DNA from: Paenibacillus dendritiformis
GTDB taxonomy: Bacteria > Bacillota > Bacilli > Paenibacillales > Paenibacillaceae
Direction: 5' to 3'
DNA: 64,000 nucleotides
Assembly (NCBI RefSeq): GCF_021654795.1
Contig: NZ_AP025344.1
Coordinates: 496,001-560,000 of the forward strand
Shown here: positions 27,356-35,277 of the stretch, in pieces
How positions within the stretch are numbered: position 1 is the first letter of the stretch
Layout of the letters: each line of letters starts with the position of its first letter
Made by a program: the position numbers and the translations under genes
Notes under the pieces: generated by a model
Told to the model about the DNA's origin: nothing
What the model saw: the letters and a program-made list of their open reading frames with translations, nothing else
Database searches by the model: none

Positions 27356-27548
27356 GGGTGTCCCGAAAGTAGTATTTCACTACAGGGAGACAACCCCCCT
27401 GATTCTCAAAGCTCGATTCGCCGAAAAACTGCAAAAATACACTTTTCCTTTAGGACGCGTACTTCGTTACAGGGAATCCTGCAAAATGGCATCAATTTCT
27501 GACTGTCTAATCGATAAAAGACAAAATCGATGAACATCATGTACTTTT
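27356..27548 (-). repeat. Structured intergenic repeat R2, copy 3 (inverted, split by A2)
   Basis: Reverse orientation of the R2 family. The GC stem end (GGGTGTCCC/GGGAGACAACCCCCC) comes first, then GAAAAACTGCAAAAATACA, then the long inverted repeat starting TCCTGCAAAATGGCATC. It is interrupted at its right arm by unit A2. The missing rest, GCAGGAATTTCAGC and about 70 further bases, follows at 28217. Confidence 0.65.
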
Positions 27549-28210
27549 CAGGCTGTTGGAAAACCCCTGTTTTTTGTGAAGGGGTGGAGAAGGTCCATTT
27601 TCCTCATCCAAACTTTGGCTCTTAGAGCGTTTTAAATCGATTTTTTTCTACCGGGAGAAGAGATCCACATCACAGGTGAAAAGTCCCATAGACTACTCAA
27701 TGGCCTGATTTTACGGGATCCAACCGACCGCGTCGGATGCTGGGGGCATCATCGCCTTCAGGAAGCATTATCAGCCTGCTGGAAGCATTATCAGCCTGCT
27801 GGAAGCACTATCGGCCTGCTGGAAGCATTATCCGGCCTGCTGGAAGCATCGCTGCCTCCTGGGGCTTGGACGTGCGGAGGAAATTGCTGCTCTTTTACAG
27901 GAATTTCGGCTTAATGAGTCCCCATCCCGAGGAATTGCTGCAAATCTACATCATTTTAGGCCCTTTTGCTTCAAACCGAAGCGAAACGGGGGAAATTCCT
28001 GTAATTTTGCAGGATTCCCTTTCTGGAATCGTCGTCCATATCGAATTGCTGTATTTCTGCAGGATTTCGCTTACCGAATCGGCGTGCCTGGAAAAATCGT
28101 GGAGTTTGCGGATTTCGCCTGCCGGATGGGCGTGTCTAGGGAAATGGTGCAGTTTTCAGGATGGTGGAAATATCCATTTTCCTACTCAAAACTTCTTTCT
28201 CAACAGCCTG
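27549..28210 (+). mobile_element. MITE-like insertion unit A, copy A2 (662 bp)
   Basis: CAGGCTGTTG at 27549-27558 and CAACAGCCTG at 28201-28210 form the inverted ends. The 6-bp direct repeat ACTTTT (27543-27548 and 28211-28216) flanks it. Excision in silico rejoins a continuous R2 arm (…TGTACTTTTGCAGGAATTTC). Inside are 4.5 tandem copies of a 20-nt unit (GGAAGCATTATCAGCCTGCT, 27761-27860), then several 50-60-base units with GAATTGCTGTATTTCTGCAGG-like cores. It is nearly identical over about 600 bases to copy A3 at 44289. Open frames crossing it have no codon-usage support or recognisable product. Confidence 0.8.
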
Positions 28211-28410
28211 ACTTTTGCAGGAATTTCAGCAAATAGCGGGTTAAAGAGCAGAAATTGATGCATCCACGCAGCATTTCACTGCTTCATCCCTCTTCCACCG
28301 GTTTGCGCGCCGCCGTTTTTCCCGCATCCGCATTCTCTGTTAAGTCGTCATCTCCATCATGATGGAGCCCCTGTGAGACACTCCTTTAAATCAATCGGAC
28401 GATGATCAAG

Positions 28411-29613
28411 CTATTCAGCTTCGTGTTCTGCAAATTGCTTCTCTTTCCACATGACGGTAATGCCGAGGCCGATGACCATAATGACGGCGGAGAAGAGGAA
28501 AGGATAGTGAATGTTAACGTCGAACAGCATTCCGGCCATCGCCGGTCCGGCGATATTCCCCAAGCTTGTATAGGTGGAGTTCATTCCGGCGACGAAGCCC
28601 TGTTCTTTCCCGGCCGCTTTGGACAGAAATGTCGTCAAGGCCGGCCGCAGCAGATCAAAGGCGAGGAAGATGAAGCACGTTACCGCCAGCACGATCCAAA
28701 AGCCGGAGATGACGGTGGACACCACCGCCAAGATGGCCCCGGTAATCAAGCATAATTGGATCAGCTTCTTTTCGCCGAGTATTTCTACCATTTTTCCGAA
28801 CATAAAGATTTGCACGACGACGCCGAAAATGGAGCTTACCGTAATAATGACTGCAATATCCTTGGGCGTAAAGCCGAATTTACGATCGGAAAAGAGGCTG
28901 AACACCGTTTCGTATGCCGATAAACCGAAAGCGAGCACGAAGACGATAATAAATGCGATACAGTAGAGCGGGTGAAGCGATTTTTTCATATCGGCCAGAA
29001 AGCTGCTTTGCTTTGCGTTCGCGGATATTTCCGCCAGCTGCTCCTTCGTGAGCTGCTCTTTCAAAATAAACACGGATAAAATGCAGGCGAAAAAGGCGAT
29101 TCCCGCCGCAAAGTAGAAAGGCATGCGTATGCCGTATTCCGCGATAAAGCCGCCGATGCCGGGGCCGATAATAAAGCCGGTGCTAATGGCGGCCGACACA
29201 TAGCCCATTGCCTTCGGCCGTTCCTGAATGGAGGTGATATCCGCTACATAAGCCGTAACCCCCGGCGTAATGAAGGCCGCGCTAACTCCTCCCAGAAGTC
29301 TGGCGAAATAAAGCATCGCCGCATTTCCGGCCAAGCCGAAGACAAGCTCGGACACGCTAAACAGGAATAAGCCGATGATGATGATCTTCTTGCGGCCGTA
29401 ACGGTCAACCCAGCGTCCCGCAAGCGGGGACATCAGCAATTGGGCCACGGCGAATACGGCGACGAGATAGCCCATCGTTTTGCCTGACAAGTGCATCATG
29501 TTCATGAAAGACGGCATGACGGGGATGACCAGGCCAATGCCCAGAAAGGCAATGAATACATTGCTAAGGAGAATAAGCAAGACCGCTTTTTGTTCTTTGA
29601 TTGTTTTCTTCAT
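28411..29613 (-). CDS. MFS multidrug efflux transporter (NorA/Bmr type)
   Basis: 400 residues with 12 predicted membrane segments. The MFS loop motif between helices 2 and 3 is GRWVDRYGRKKIIIIG, and motif C is GPGIGGFIAEYG. It is of the drug/H+ antiporter type (NorA, Bmr, TetA class), exporting hydrophobic cations or antibiotics; the exact substrate is unknown. The start at ATG 29613 (MKKTIKEQKAVLL) follows GAAAGTGG. It lies 28 bases after the TetR-family gene and is probably co-transcribed with and repressed by it. Confidence 0.88.
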   Translation of the reverse strand: MKKTIKEQKAVLLILLSNVFIAFLGIGLVIPVMPSFMNMMHLSGKTMGYLVAVFAVAQLLMSPLAGRWVDRYGRKKIIIIGLFLFSVSELVFGLAGNAAMLYFARLLGGVSAAFITPGVTAYVADITSIQERPKAMGYVSAAISTGFIIGPGIGGFIAEYGIRMPFYFAAGIAFFACILSVFILKEQLTKEQLAEISANAKQSSFLADMKKSLHPLYCIAFIIVFVLAFGLSAYETVFSLFSDRKFGFTPKDIAVIITVSSIFGVVVQIFMFGKMVEILGEKKLIQLCLITGAILAVVSTVISGFWIVLAVTCFIFLAFDLLRPALTTFLSKAAGKEQGFVAGMNSTYTSLGNIAGPAMAGMLFDVNIHYPFLFSAVIMVIGLGITVMWKEKQFAEHEAE

Positions 29614-29641
29614 ATCATCAACCACTTTCTGTCTGTCTACA

Positions 29642-30226
29642 TCAAGGATGTGCAATTCCTCGCCAAAAGACGGTCCAGGAGGCCTCCACTTTATCCTTCA
29701 GCCGTTTCTCGTCGTTCCCGCCGTACACAAGCTCCAGCATAATGGAATCGACGACGCCCAGGAAGGCGAGGGTCGGCGTCTTGGCCGCCTCTTCGATGAT
29801 GGCTTTCTCGTCGATCCAATCCTGGAACTTGCGTCTTAGCATCGCCTGCACCTTTTCTTCGATATCGATCACTTCCTGTTCGATCGCTTTGGCGAGATGG
29901 GCAGGCGGAAAAAAAGACATGCGCAGCCAAAACGTGAGCTGCTCATTTTTTTGGAAAAGATCGATGATCAGTTGCAGAAATCCATATAAAGCTTTCTCGG
30001 GATGCAGAGAGCCTATGCTGCTAAAATATTGAAGCTTGGTAGAGAGCTCCGTCTCCTTCGCATCGCGCAGCACTTGCAGAAAAAGATCGTCCTTTCCTTT
30101 AAAATGGGCGTATAACGATTGCTTTTTCATGCCGACATCTTCCGCAATGAGAGACAGGGATGCTCCTTCGTAACCATGCATGGTGAAATATTTCAAAGCC
30201 GCATCCTTAATTTCTTCGCTTTTCAA
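29642..30226 (-). CDS. TetR-family transcriptional regulator
   Basis: 194 residues. The N-terminal HTH (IKDAALKYFTMHGYEGASLSLIAEDVGMKKQSLYAHFKGKDDLF) is the standard TetR DNA-binding module; the C-terminal ligand domain is variable. The start is TTG 30226 with GAGGTGA upstream. A 12-bp palindrome 20 bases upstream is the likely operator. It probably represses itself and the downstream MFS pump gene, with release by a pump substrate. Confidence 0.9.
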   Translation of the reverse strand: MKSEEIKDAALKYFTMHGYEGASLSLIAEDVGMKKQSLYAHFKGKDDLFLQVLRDAKETELSTKLQYFSSIGSLHPEKALYGFLQLIIDLFQKNEQLTFWLRMSFFPPAHLAKAIEQEVIDIEEKVQAMLRRKFQDWIDEKAIIEEAAKTPTLAFLGVVDSIMLELVYGGNDEKRLKDKVEASWTVFWRGIAHP

Positions 30227-30245
30227 TCAAATCACCTCAGTATTA

Positions 30246-30257
30246 ACGAACGTTCGT
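30246..30257. promoter_or_regulatory. Putative TetR-family operator
   Basis: A perfect palindrome, ACGAACGTTCGT, extended to TAACGAACGTTCGTCA with partial symmetry, directly upstream of the TetR-family gene. Confidence 0.7.
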
Positions 30258-30344
30258 CAGTTATAGTAACAAATATAGTTAAACGAAGCAAGCACGATCT
30301 GAAAATTTTACATCACTTTTAGAATTCACTGTCACATTCGGAAG

Positions 30345-30479
30345 AAAGAGAACGCTTTCAGAGAAATCTTTGAGCTGGAGGATACGCTGCTGAAGGACGG
30401 AGAGGCCGTGCTTATCTATGTCAGTCCCCACTTCAATCCGACTTGGAAGTCAACCCAAGAAAGATACGGGACGGCATGA
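30345..30479 (+). pseudogene. Possible C-terminal remnant of a lost gene
   Basis: An open frame without a start codon reads KENAFREIFELEDTLLKDG, then EAVLIYVSPHFNPTWKSTQE, ending at TGA 30477. The composition and amphipathic pattern look like real protein. No start or upstream continuation exists (a stop lies about 12 codons upstream). I do not recognise the family. Confidence 0.3.
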
Positions 30480-30526
30480 TCGGCACAGAGGCGCACGGCA
30501 TGACGCGCGGGCACCGGGGACAAGAG

Positions 30527-30563
30527 AAAGAGAGCGGAACAGATTCGTTCCGCTCTCTTTTAT
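30527..30563. terminator. Bidirectional terminator
   Basis: AAAGAGAGCGGAAC pairs perfectly over 14 bp with GTTCCGCTCTCTTT. A-run and T-run flanks serve the minus-strand SGNH gene and any plus-strand transcript. Confidence 0.85.
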
Positions 30564-30585
30564 TGCCGAAGCAGAGGAAGAGTGA

Positions 30586-31227
30586 TCAGGAAGTTGGCCT
30601 GGACGCGGCAAGATAGGGGGCCAGCCCTTTGGCAATAAGCCGATGCCCCTGATCATTGGGATGGATGGGCAGGAACCCGGTCAAAGCGTCTTCCAGCTTT
30701 CCTTTTCGATATCCGTAAATCAGATCGGCTTGTTTGCCTTCAAACCACGAATGCACAGGCGCGACCGCGGCGCCGCAGCTTTTCGCCACTTCCTTGGTCG
30801 CGTTATTTAACCGGTCTATCGACATGATGGATAGCGGGCTGTTCGGAAACGGATTATATTGCGTGCAGCAAATGATCCGGGCATGGCTGATGTCTTTGAT
30901 GTGGGTCAGGAGTGCATGCAAGGTTCGTTTATAACGGCTTAAAATCACTTTGGCAGCCAGAGGCTGGCGAATTCGAAGCGCGGACAGCGCGGCGTTCGCC
31001 AGATCCACGCCTCCAATCCATACGGAGACCGCAGCGGAACGGCGAATCAGGGAGGACCCTTGCCATATCGCGGCATCCAATAGATCATAGGCGCTCCAGC
31101 CGGGACGCGCCAGAATATATACCCGGTAAGGGCGGGACATCGATCCGGCCAGTCGGGGATAAGCCCGTGCCGCCGAAGTTGCATTCTCCCCGAATGTAAT
31201 GGAATCACCAAGAGCTGTATAGATCAT
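30586..31227 (-). CDS. SGNH/GDSL-type hydrolase
   Basis: 213 residues. Block I is YTALGDSITFGENAT with the nucleophile Ser in GDS. The glycine block is VSVWIGGVDLAN, and block V is IHPNDQGHRLIA with the catalytic Asp/His pair. There is no signal peptide, so it is a cytoplasmic esterase/lipase-like enzyme of unknown substrate. ATG 31227 follows GGTAGGTGGGG; a GTG five codons upstream is less likely. Single gene. Confidence 0.85.
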   Translation of the reverse strand: MIYTALGDSITFGENATSAARAYPRLAGSMSRPYRVYILARPGWSAYDLLDAAIWQGSSLIRRSAAVSVWIGGVDLANAALSALRIRQPLAAKVILSRYKRTLHALLTHIKDISHARIICCTQYNPFPNSPLSIMSIDRLNNATKEVAKSCGAAVAPVHSWFEGKQADLIYGYRKGKLEDALTGFLPIHPNDQGHRLIAKGLAPYLAASRPTS

Positions 31228-31525
31228 AGGAAAATTCCCCACCTACCCCTAATTATGCAGAAGATCCGCAATCGCACTTAAAGGCATGTTATGGCGAATA
31301 TCCACCGGTTGTGTGGACGTTTATCACCCGGAGAACGGAAAAGAAAACGGCGTATAGGGACTTAATGGGCGCAAACTGCGTTCCTCTTTTTTGTTCATAG
31401 ACCCAAAGGGGCATAGCAGTCATCCGAAGCGGTCACACTAAAAGGGTGTTGCGTACCGGCTCTATCGTCAGAACGGTTAGGCAGCAGCGAAGCCAAAAAA
31501 CAGCTATATTTTGGGAGGAATCAAC

Positions 31526-31906
31526 ATGACTGACGAACGATTGAGCGTCGACAAGCTGGTTGAAATACCTGTGAATCAGCTTCATCGATTTCTCAAGTTC
31601 ATTGGAGAGCATGACCTCTGGGAAGAGTTGGCACAACACCTGAGAGATCGCGGTTGCGACAAACTGTTAATGAGCCTGGAACCCGTAAAAGAAATCGGGC
31701 GGATAGTGCAGGCAAAATCGTCGGAAATGGCAAGCAGGCATGAAAGAGATCGTTCCCTCCCGCCGGGTTCTCACTTGCGCTGCGGATGTGGGGGTTCTGG
31801 CTCTGGTTCCGGATCGGGACCCAGTGATGGAGGCTTGCCCCCAGGGGGGGCCCCGGACGGCGGCGTGCAGAGAAAAAGCCAATCCGGCTGCCGAGACTCC
31901 ATTTGA
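31526..31906 (+). CDS. Hypothetical protein with Cys/Gly/Ser-rich tail, 126 aa
   Basis: 126 residues from ATG 31526 with GGGAGG upstream. Residues 1-75 look like a folded helical domain (LSVDKLVEIPVNQLHRFLKF). Residues 85-126 are a low-complexity tail with CGCGG, a repeated GSGSG run, then PPGG and a final Cys. This leader-plus-small-residue-tail layout recalls some peptide precursors and spore-coat proteins. No modification enzyme lies next to it, so no function is assigned. A strong terminator follows 27 bases after the stop. Confidence 0.6.
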   Translation: MTDERLSVDKLVEIPVNQLHRFLKFIGEHDLWEELAQHLRDRGCDKLLMSLEPVKEIGRIVQAKSSEMASRHERDRSLPPGSHLRCGCGGSGSGSGSGPSDGGLPPGGAPDGGVQRKSQSGCRDSI

Positions 31907-31932
31907 TCTCCGCAGTCTCATGCAGGCAAAAA

Positions 31933-31980
31933 AAACGGCATGCGGGACCGGGACTCAGTCATGGCATGCCGTTTTTTTTT
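31933..31980 (+). terminator. Terminator of the 126-aa gene
   Basis: AAACGGCATGC pairs with GCATGCCGTTT, followed by nine or more Ts. A-runs on the left may also serve the minus-strand operon that ends at 31986. Confidence 0.9.
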
Positions 31981-31985
31981 ATACG

Positions 31986-32171
31986 CTAGAAGTTCATATA
32001 AATAAATTCCTGCGTTTCACCGGAGAAGAATAAAATACCGAGCACGATGGCGATCAGGACGATGGCTCCGCCGAGCGCCGCCCCCACCATCATCAGCGCC
32101 CGTCCGATGCGATGAGTAAGACGGCGGGCTTTCGTTTCGGCCAATCTGGCGCTACGGGGTTGTAATTCCAT
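31986..32171 (-). CDS. DltX-like membrane micropeptide with C-terminal FIYMNF
   Basis: 61 residues: a basic N-terminus (RSARLAETKARRLTHRIGR), one membrane helix (ALMMVGAALGGAIVLIAIVL) and a short outside tail ending ETQEFIYMNF. The C-terminal FxYxxF pattern is that of DltX, the micropeptide of D-alanylation operons. Published work on DltX reports its tail tyrosine as an acyl relay between the MBOAT protein DltB and DltD. Here it lies behind an MBOAT and an SGNH gene, overlapping the latter by 20 bases, with AGGTTGAAGG before the ATG. I infer the same relay role in a non-dlt acylation system. Confidence 0.7.
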   Translation of the reverse strand: MELQPRSARLAETKARRLTHRIGRALMMVGAALGGAIVLIAIVLGILFFSGETQEFIYMNF

Positions 32172-33312
32172 AATCCTTCAACCTCTTATACAAAATTTCG
32201 CCAAACATTTTGTTGCCTTTGTCGATAAGATGAGCCGGGTCGCGATAATACTCATGCGGGATCGTATTGTTCTTTTCTTTATTGAATTCGATATATGGGT
32301 AGCCTCTCGACTCTATCAGCTTCTGATAAGCCCCCATTACCTTGGTATACTCGTTCCAGTTGAAGAGCTTTTTCTTCGCGATATGCTCTTTATCCAGCGG
32401 AGCCGAATAGAATACGGCTTTCTTGTCATGCTCCTGCAGCAGATCAAGCGTTTTTTCGATCATGAACAATCCGAAGCTGTTATCTTTATCAAAAGGCTTA
32501 TTCCAGCGATACAGCTCTTTGTAGTGCTTGTCGATGCCTTCCTTTTGAGCGTCCTTCAATTTGTCGTAGGCCGTATACATCGGGGTATAGCTTTCTTTTA
32601 TCCCCTTTTTCTCATTTTCTTTCTTTTGGATTTCCCGGCGGATTTTCTCCATTGGCGTACGGGTCTTGAACAGACGGTAGCTGATCGCGTCGCGATCATG
32701 GTAGAGGGTCCACTTATTCAGGAAATGGGACGTCAACCAATTGTGAGTGTCGCTCGGAAGCGACTGGCGGTTCTTGTCCGGGAATTCATCCAGCCAGCTG
32801 CGCGGGATATTTTGATCCAGCTTCTCGACCAGGGACGGATAGACGACAACATTCGGCTCATTATCCGAGACGACGGCGATGCCGTAGTTAATCTCATAGA
32901 CGACATAATCGACCTTGTCTATCATCGAGGCGAGCAGGGCATAAGTCTCCGTAAATCTTCCGCCGGCAATCCCGAGGTTAATCACGCGGCTGTCTTTCAA
33001 ATGGACCTGAAGGACGCCGGCCGAGGTGTTCTCCCCCTTTTTTACGGTCGTGCCAAATACGGTGGAAGGCCCGAACATGCCGATGACCTTTTTGCCGTCA
33101 TTCGGCTGCTCCTTCAAATATTCCACCCATAACGGCGTATAGACGATTGAATCATAGGTCGGAACGCGAAGTTCCTTTTTTGCATGGGTCACGACTTCTT
33201 GTCTCATTTGTTCGACCACCCGATCGGCTCCGTTGCCTAGTCCCAGCAATCCGACCAAGGCGAACGAGATAAGCATGACGGACACGGTCTTGTTCAGAAA
33301 TAAATTAGCCAT
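32152..33312 (-). CDS. Membrane-anchored SGNH-fold acyltransferase-like protein (DltD/AlgX/PatB type)
   Basis: 386 residues with an N-terminal signal anchor (VSVMLISFALVGLLGLG). An SGNH-like domain follows: GMFGPSTVFGTTVK provides the nucleophile Ser block, VINLGIAGGRFTETYAL the glycine block, and YYRDPAHLIDKGNKMFG the catalytic Asp/His block. It should transfer acyl groups (most likely acetyl) onto a cell-wall polymer outside the membrane, receiving them from the MBOAT partner. GTGAGG precedes the ATG. It is the middle gene of a three-gene minus-strand operon. Confidence 0.82.
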   Translation of the reverse strand: MANLFLNKTVSVMLISFALVGLLGLGNGADRVVEQMRQEVVTHAKKELRVPTYDSIVYTPLWVEYLKEQPNDGKKVIGMFGPSTVFGTTVKKGENTSAGVLQVHLKDSRVINLGIAGGRFTETYALLASMIDKVDYVVYEINYGIAVVSDNEPNVVVYPSLVEKLDQNIPRSWLDEFPDKNRQSLPSDTHNWLTSHFLNKWTLYHDRDAISYRLFKTRTPMEKIRREIQKKENEKKGIKESYTPMYTAYDKLKDAQKEGIDKHYKELYRWNKPFDKDNSFGLFMIEKTLDLLQEHDKKAVFYSAPLDKEHIAKKKLFNWNEYTKVMGAYQKLIESRGYPYIEFNKEKNNTIPHEYYRDPAHLIDKGNKMFGEILYKRLKDYGITTP

Positions 33313-33357
33313 TATACCTCACACTTCCATTCCATCAATAATCGAAAATCGGTTAAC

Positions 33358-34551
33358 CTATCGCAATCCGAGCAGCCGGAGCATCAAATCCCATCCGTCT
33401 GCAATCGGCAGAATGAAAAACACCCGGCTGATTGTCACTCCGAAGAACGTAATCAAAATCGCGATGGTTGTCGTTCCCGGCTTCAGCCATTTCGGAACGG
33501 GTTTTAATGAAGGCTTGATCTGCTTCACATAGAACCGGTGAATACATAGCATCACGCCATGGAACATGCCCCAGACAACGAAATTCCACGCGGCTCCGTG
33601 CCAGAGACCGGACACGGTCATCGTCGCCATCAAATTCAAATAGACCCGGTGAGCAGGGACTCGGCTTCCCCCGAGCGGGAAATACACATAGCGGGTCAGC
33701 CAAGAACCGAGCGAGATGTGCCAGCGATTCCAGAACTCGGCTATGCTGCGGGCCAGATACGGGAAGCGGAAGTTCTCCGGGATGACGATGCCGAACAAGC
33801 GAGCCGTTCCGATGGCGATGTCGGAATAGCCCGAGAAATCAAAATAAATGACGAACGTATAGGCGACAAGCGAAATCCAGAGTCTGGCGGTATCCGCCTC
33901 CGCTATGCCGGCCGCCGAGTAGACGGGCTGTGCAAGCAAATCAATGGATCCGGCGAGGACAAGCTTTTTGAACAGGCCGAACCCAATCCGGGTGACTCCG
34001 ATCAGCATATGGTCAATGTGAAATCTCGATGTAAGCTGCGGATAAAACATCTGAAACTGCTTAATCGGCCCAGCCACCATCGTCGGGAAGAAGAATATAA
34101 ACGACAACAGACCTTCCGGCCGATGATCCGGCAAAGTTCCGCGTTTGCGCTCGACCAAGTAATGAATCAGCTCGAACGTAAAATAGGAAATGCCGAGCGG
34201 GAGCACAATCTGCTCTGCCTTAGGCAAGAAGGGCTGATGCAAAAAAGCAAACAACTCATTTAACGTATCCAGCATCATATTCGTGTACTTGAAATAACCA
34301 AGCACGAGAATGGCGCCGATAATGCCGGCGGGATAAATCCACCTCTTGGCCCGCTTCGCCGCGGCCATCACGACAACAAGGGCAACGATAACCTCCGCCA
34401 GCAACAGGAACAGGTAAGAACCCGCATAATAGTAGTAAAATGCGACACCCGAGGCAAAGAGCACCCAGGGTCTGACACGATGCGGCATAAGGTGATACGT
34501 GACGACAGCCACGAGCACGAACAGCCAATAAAACCAATCCGTATAAATCAT
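33358..34551 (-). CDS. MBOAT-family O-acyltransferase (DltB/AlgI/PatA type)
   Basis: 397 residues with about ten membrane segments. The MBOAT signature is SIAEFWNRWHISLGSWLTRY, and the catalytic His is in SGLWHGAAWNF. FFPTMVAGPIKQF is also characteristic. It moves acyl groups from a cytoplasmic donor across the membrane. Start ATG 34551 (MIYTDWFYWLFVL) is preferred, as family members begin this way; ATG 34569 is possible. Neither DltA nor DltC is encoded here, so the donor is probably acetyl-CoA rather than D-alanyl-DltC. In Bacillus, PatA/PatB pairs acetylate the secondary wall polymer that holds SLH proteins. Confidence 0.88.
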   Translation of the reverse strand: MIYTDWFYWLFVLVAVVTYHLMPHRVRPWVLFASGVAFYYYYAGSYLFLLLAEVIVALVVVMAAAKRAKRWIYPAGIIGAILVLGYFKYTNMMLDTLNELFAFLHQPFLPKAEQIVLPLGISYFTFELIHYLVERKRGTLPDHRPEGLLSFIFFFPTMVAGPIKQFQMFYPQLTSRFHIDHMLIGVTRIGFGLFKKLVLAGSIDLLAQPVYSAAGIAEADTARLWISLVAYTFVIYFDFSGYSDIAIGTARLFGIVIPENFRFPYLARSIAEFWNRWHISLGSWLTRYVYFPLGGSRVPAHRVYLNLMATMTVSGLWHGAAWNFVVWGMFHGVMLCIHRFYVKQIKPSLKPVPKWLKPGTTTIAILITFFGVTISRVFFILPIADGWDLMLRLLGLR

Positions 34552-34860
34552 AATTTCCGTTTCCACCATCCAAGTTGCCAAACTAACTATCTCTTAAACC
34601 TTTGTCCATCTTACAACAACTAGCAGTTAAATCATATGGAAACTTCATAAAGAACTATTATTTTTTTCTTAAAAAACGACATGAAAAGCCCCGCCAGCAA
34701 GCCTTTTTTACCTTCCCTATGATTAGATGCATGAAACGGCCGAAAGTTTTGAATTGCGTAGAACAATTAACCGCTTCTATCGCCCAAGCTCTCCTAAATT
34801 GGATAGGAGGGGCATGAACGTTTCTTGGCCTAGGGGGCCTTCTCCCGTATCTCTTATGTT

Positions 34861-34962
34861 CGTTATCCCATCGAGTCAGGAGGGGGTTGTAGGTACGTTA
34901 ACAGGTTGGCGGATTGGGGGAGGTGTTGCTGTCCCTTTTGATCGTTATCCCAACGAGTCAGG
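34861..34962 (+). repeat. Direct repeat of 20 nt in a gene-free stretch
   Basis: CGTTATCCCATCGAGTCAGG at 34861-34880 recurs with one mismatch at 34943-34962, followed each time by a G-rich run. Its complement resembles the repeat at 6781-6849. The surrounding 34602-35150 region holds no convincing gene; several short frames cross it without ribosome sites. Confidence 0.5.
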
Positions 34963-35150
34963 CAGGGAGAGTGGGGCACCTAACGTATCAGCACGATTGT
35001 CCAATGGTTGCCATTCATCGAATTCGCGAGGAAAATGGCGGGCAGGGCATTTCTGATTCAAGGGGATATTGGCATAAAGGTTGGAAAGGGATTTGGTTAG
35101 TGGCGGCGCTCGGAAGAGAAGAGCGAATTTATGCCCGGCCTGCGACATAT

Positions 35151-35262
35151 GTTAACCTAACAATAGAATAAAAAAGTTTACAAAGTCTTGTCGTCACCCT
35201 TCCATTCTTGTAAAATAAATCGTTGTAACGTTAACTCGATATAGATTTATTTTAGTTGACAG
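35151..35262 (+). promoter_or_regulatory. bio promoter with probable BirA-type half-sites
   Basis: A SigA-type promoter: TTGTCG at 35188-35193, 17-base spacer, TAAAAT at 35211-35216. Two inverted pairs flank it: GTTAAC (35151) with GTTTAC(AA) (35176), and GTTAAC (35230) with GTTGAC (35255), both 19 bases apart. These resemble the GTTAAC/GTTWAC half-sites of biotin operators bound by BirA, though the usual gap is slightly shorter. Confidence 0.5.
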
Positions 35263-35277
35263 AAAAGAGGGAACGCT

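Noticed and set aside
27761..27860. 20-nt tandem repeats considered as a CRISPR array
   Set aside because: Units abut with no spacers, lie inside a transposable-like element, and no cas genes are present.
27737..28258. Open frames running through the A2 (and A3, 44477-44972) units, giving SIISLLEALS-type repeats
   Set aside because: They are produced by the 20-nt tandem repeat and the degenerate core units. There is no ribosome site, codon usage is unlike real genes, and frame and length differ between near-identical copies.
34914..35171. 85-codon frame upstream of bioD
   Set aside because: It overlaps the bio promoter half-sites and a direct repeat, has no good ribosome site, and shows no protein character.
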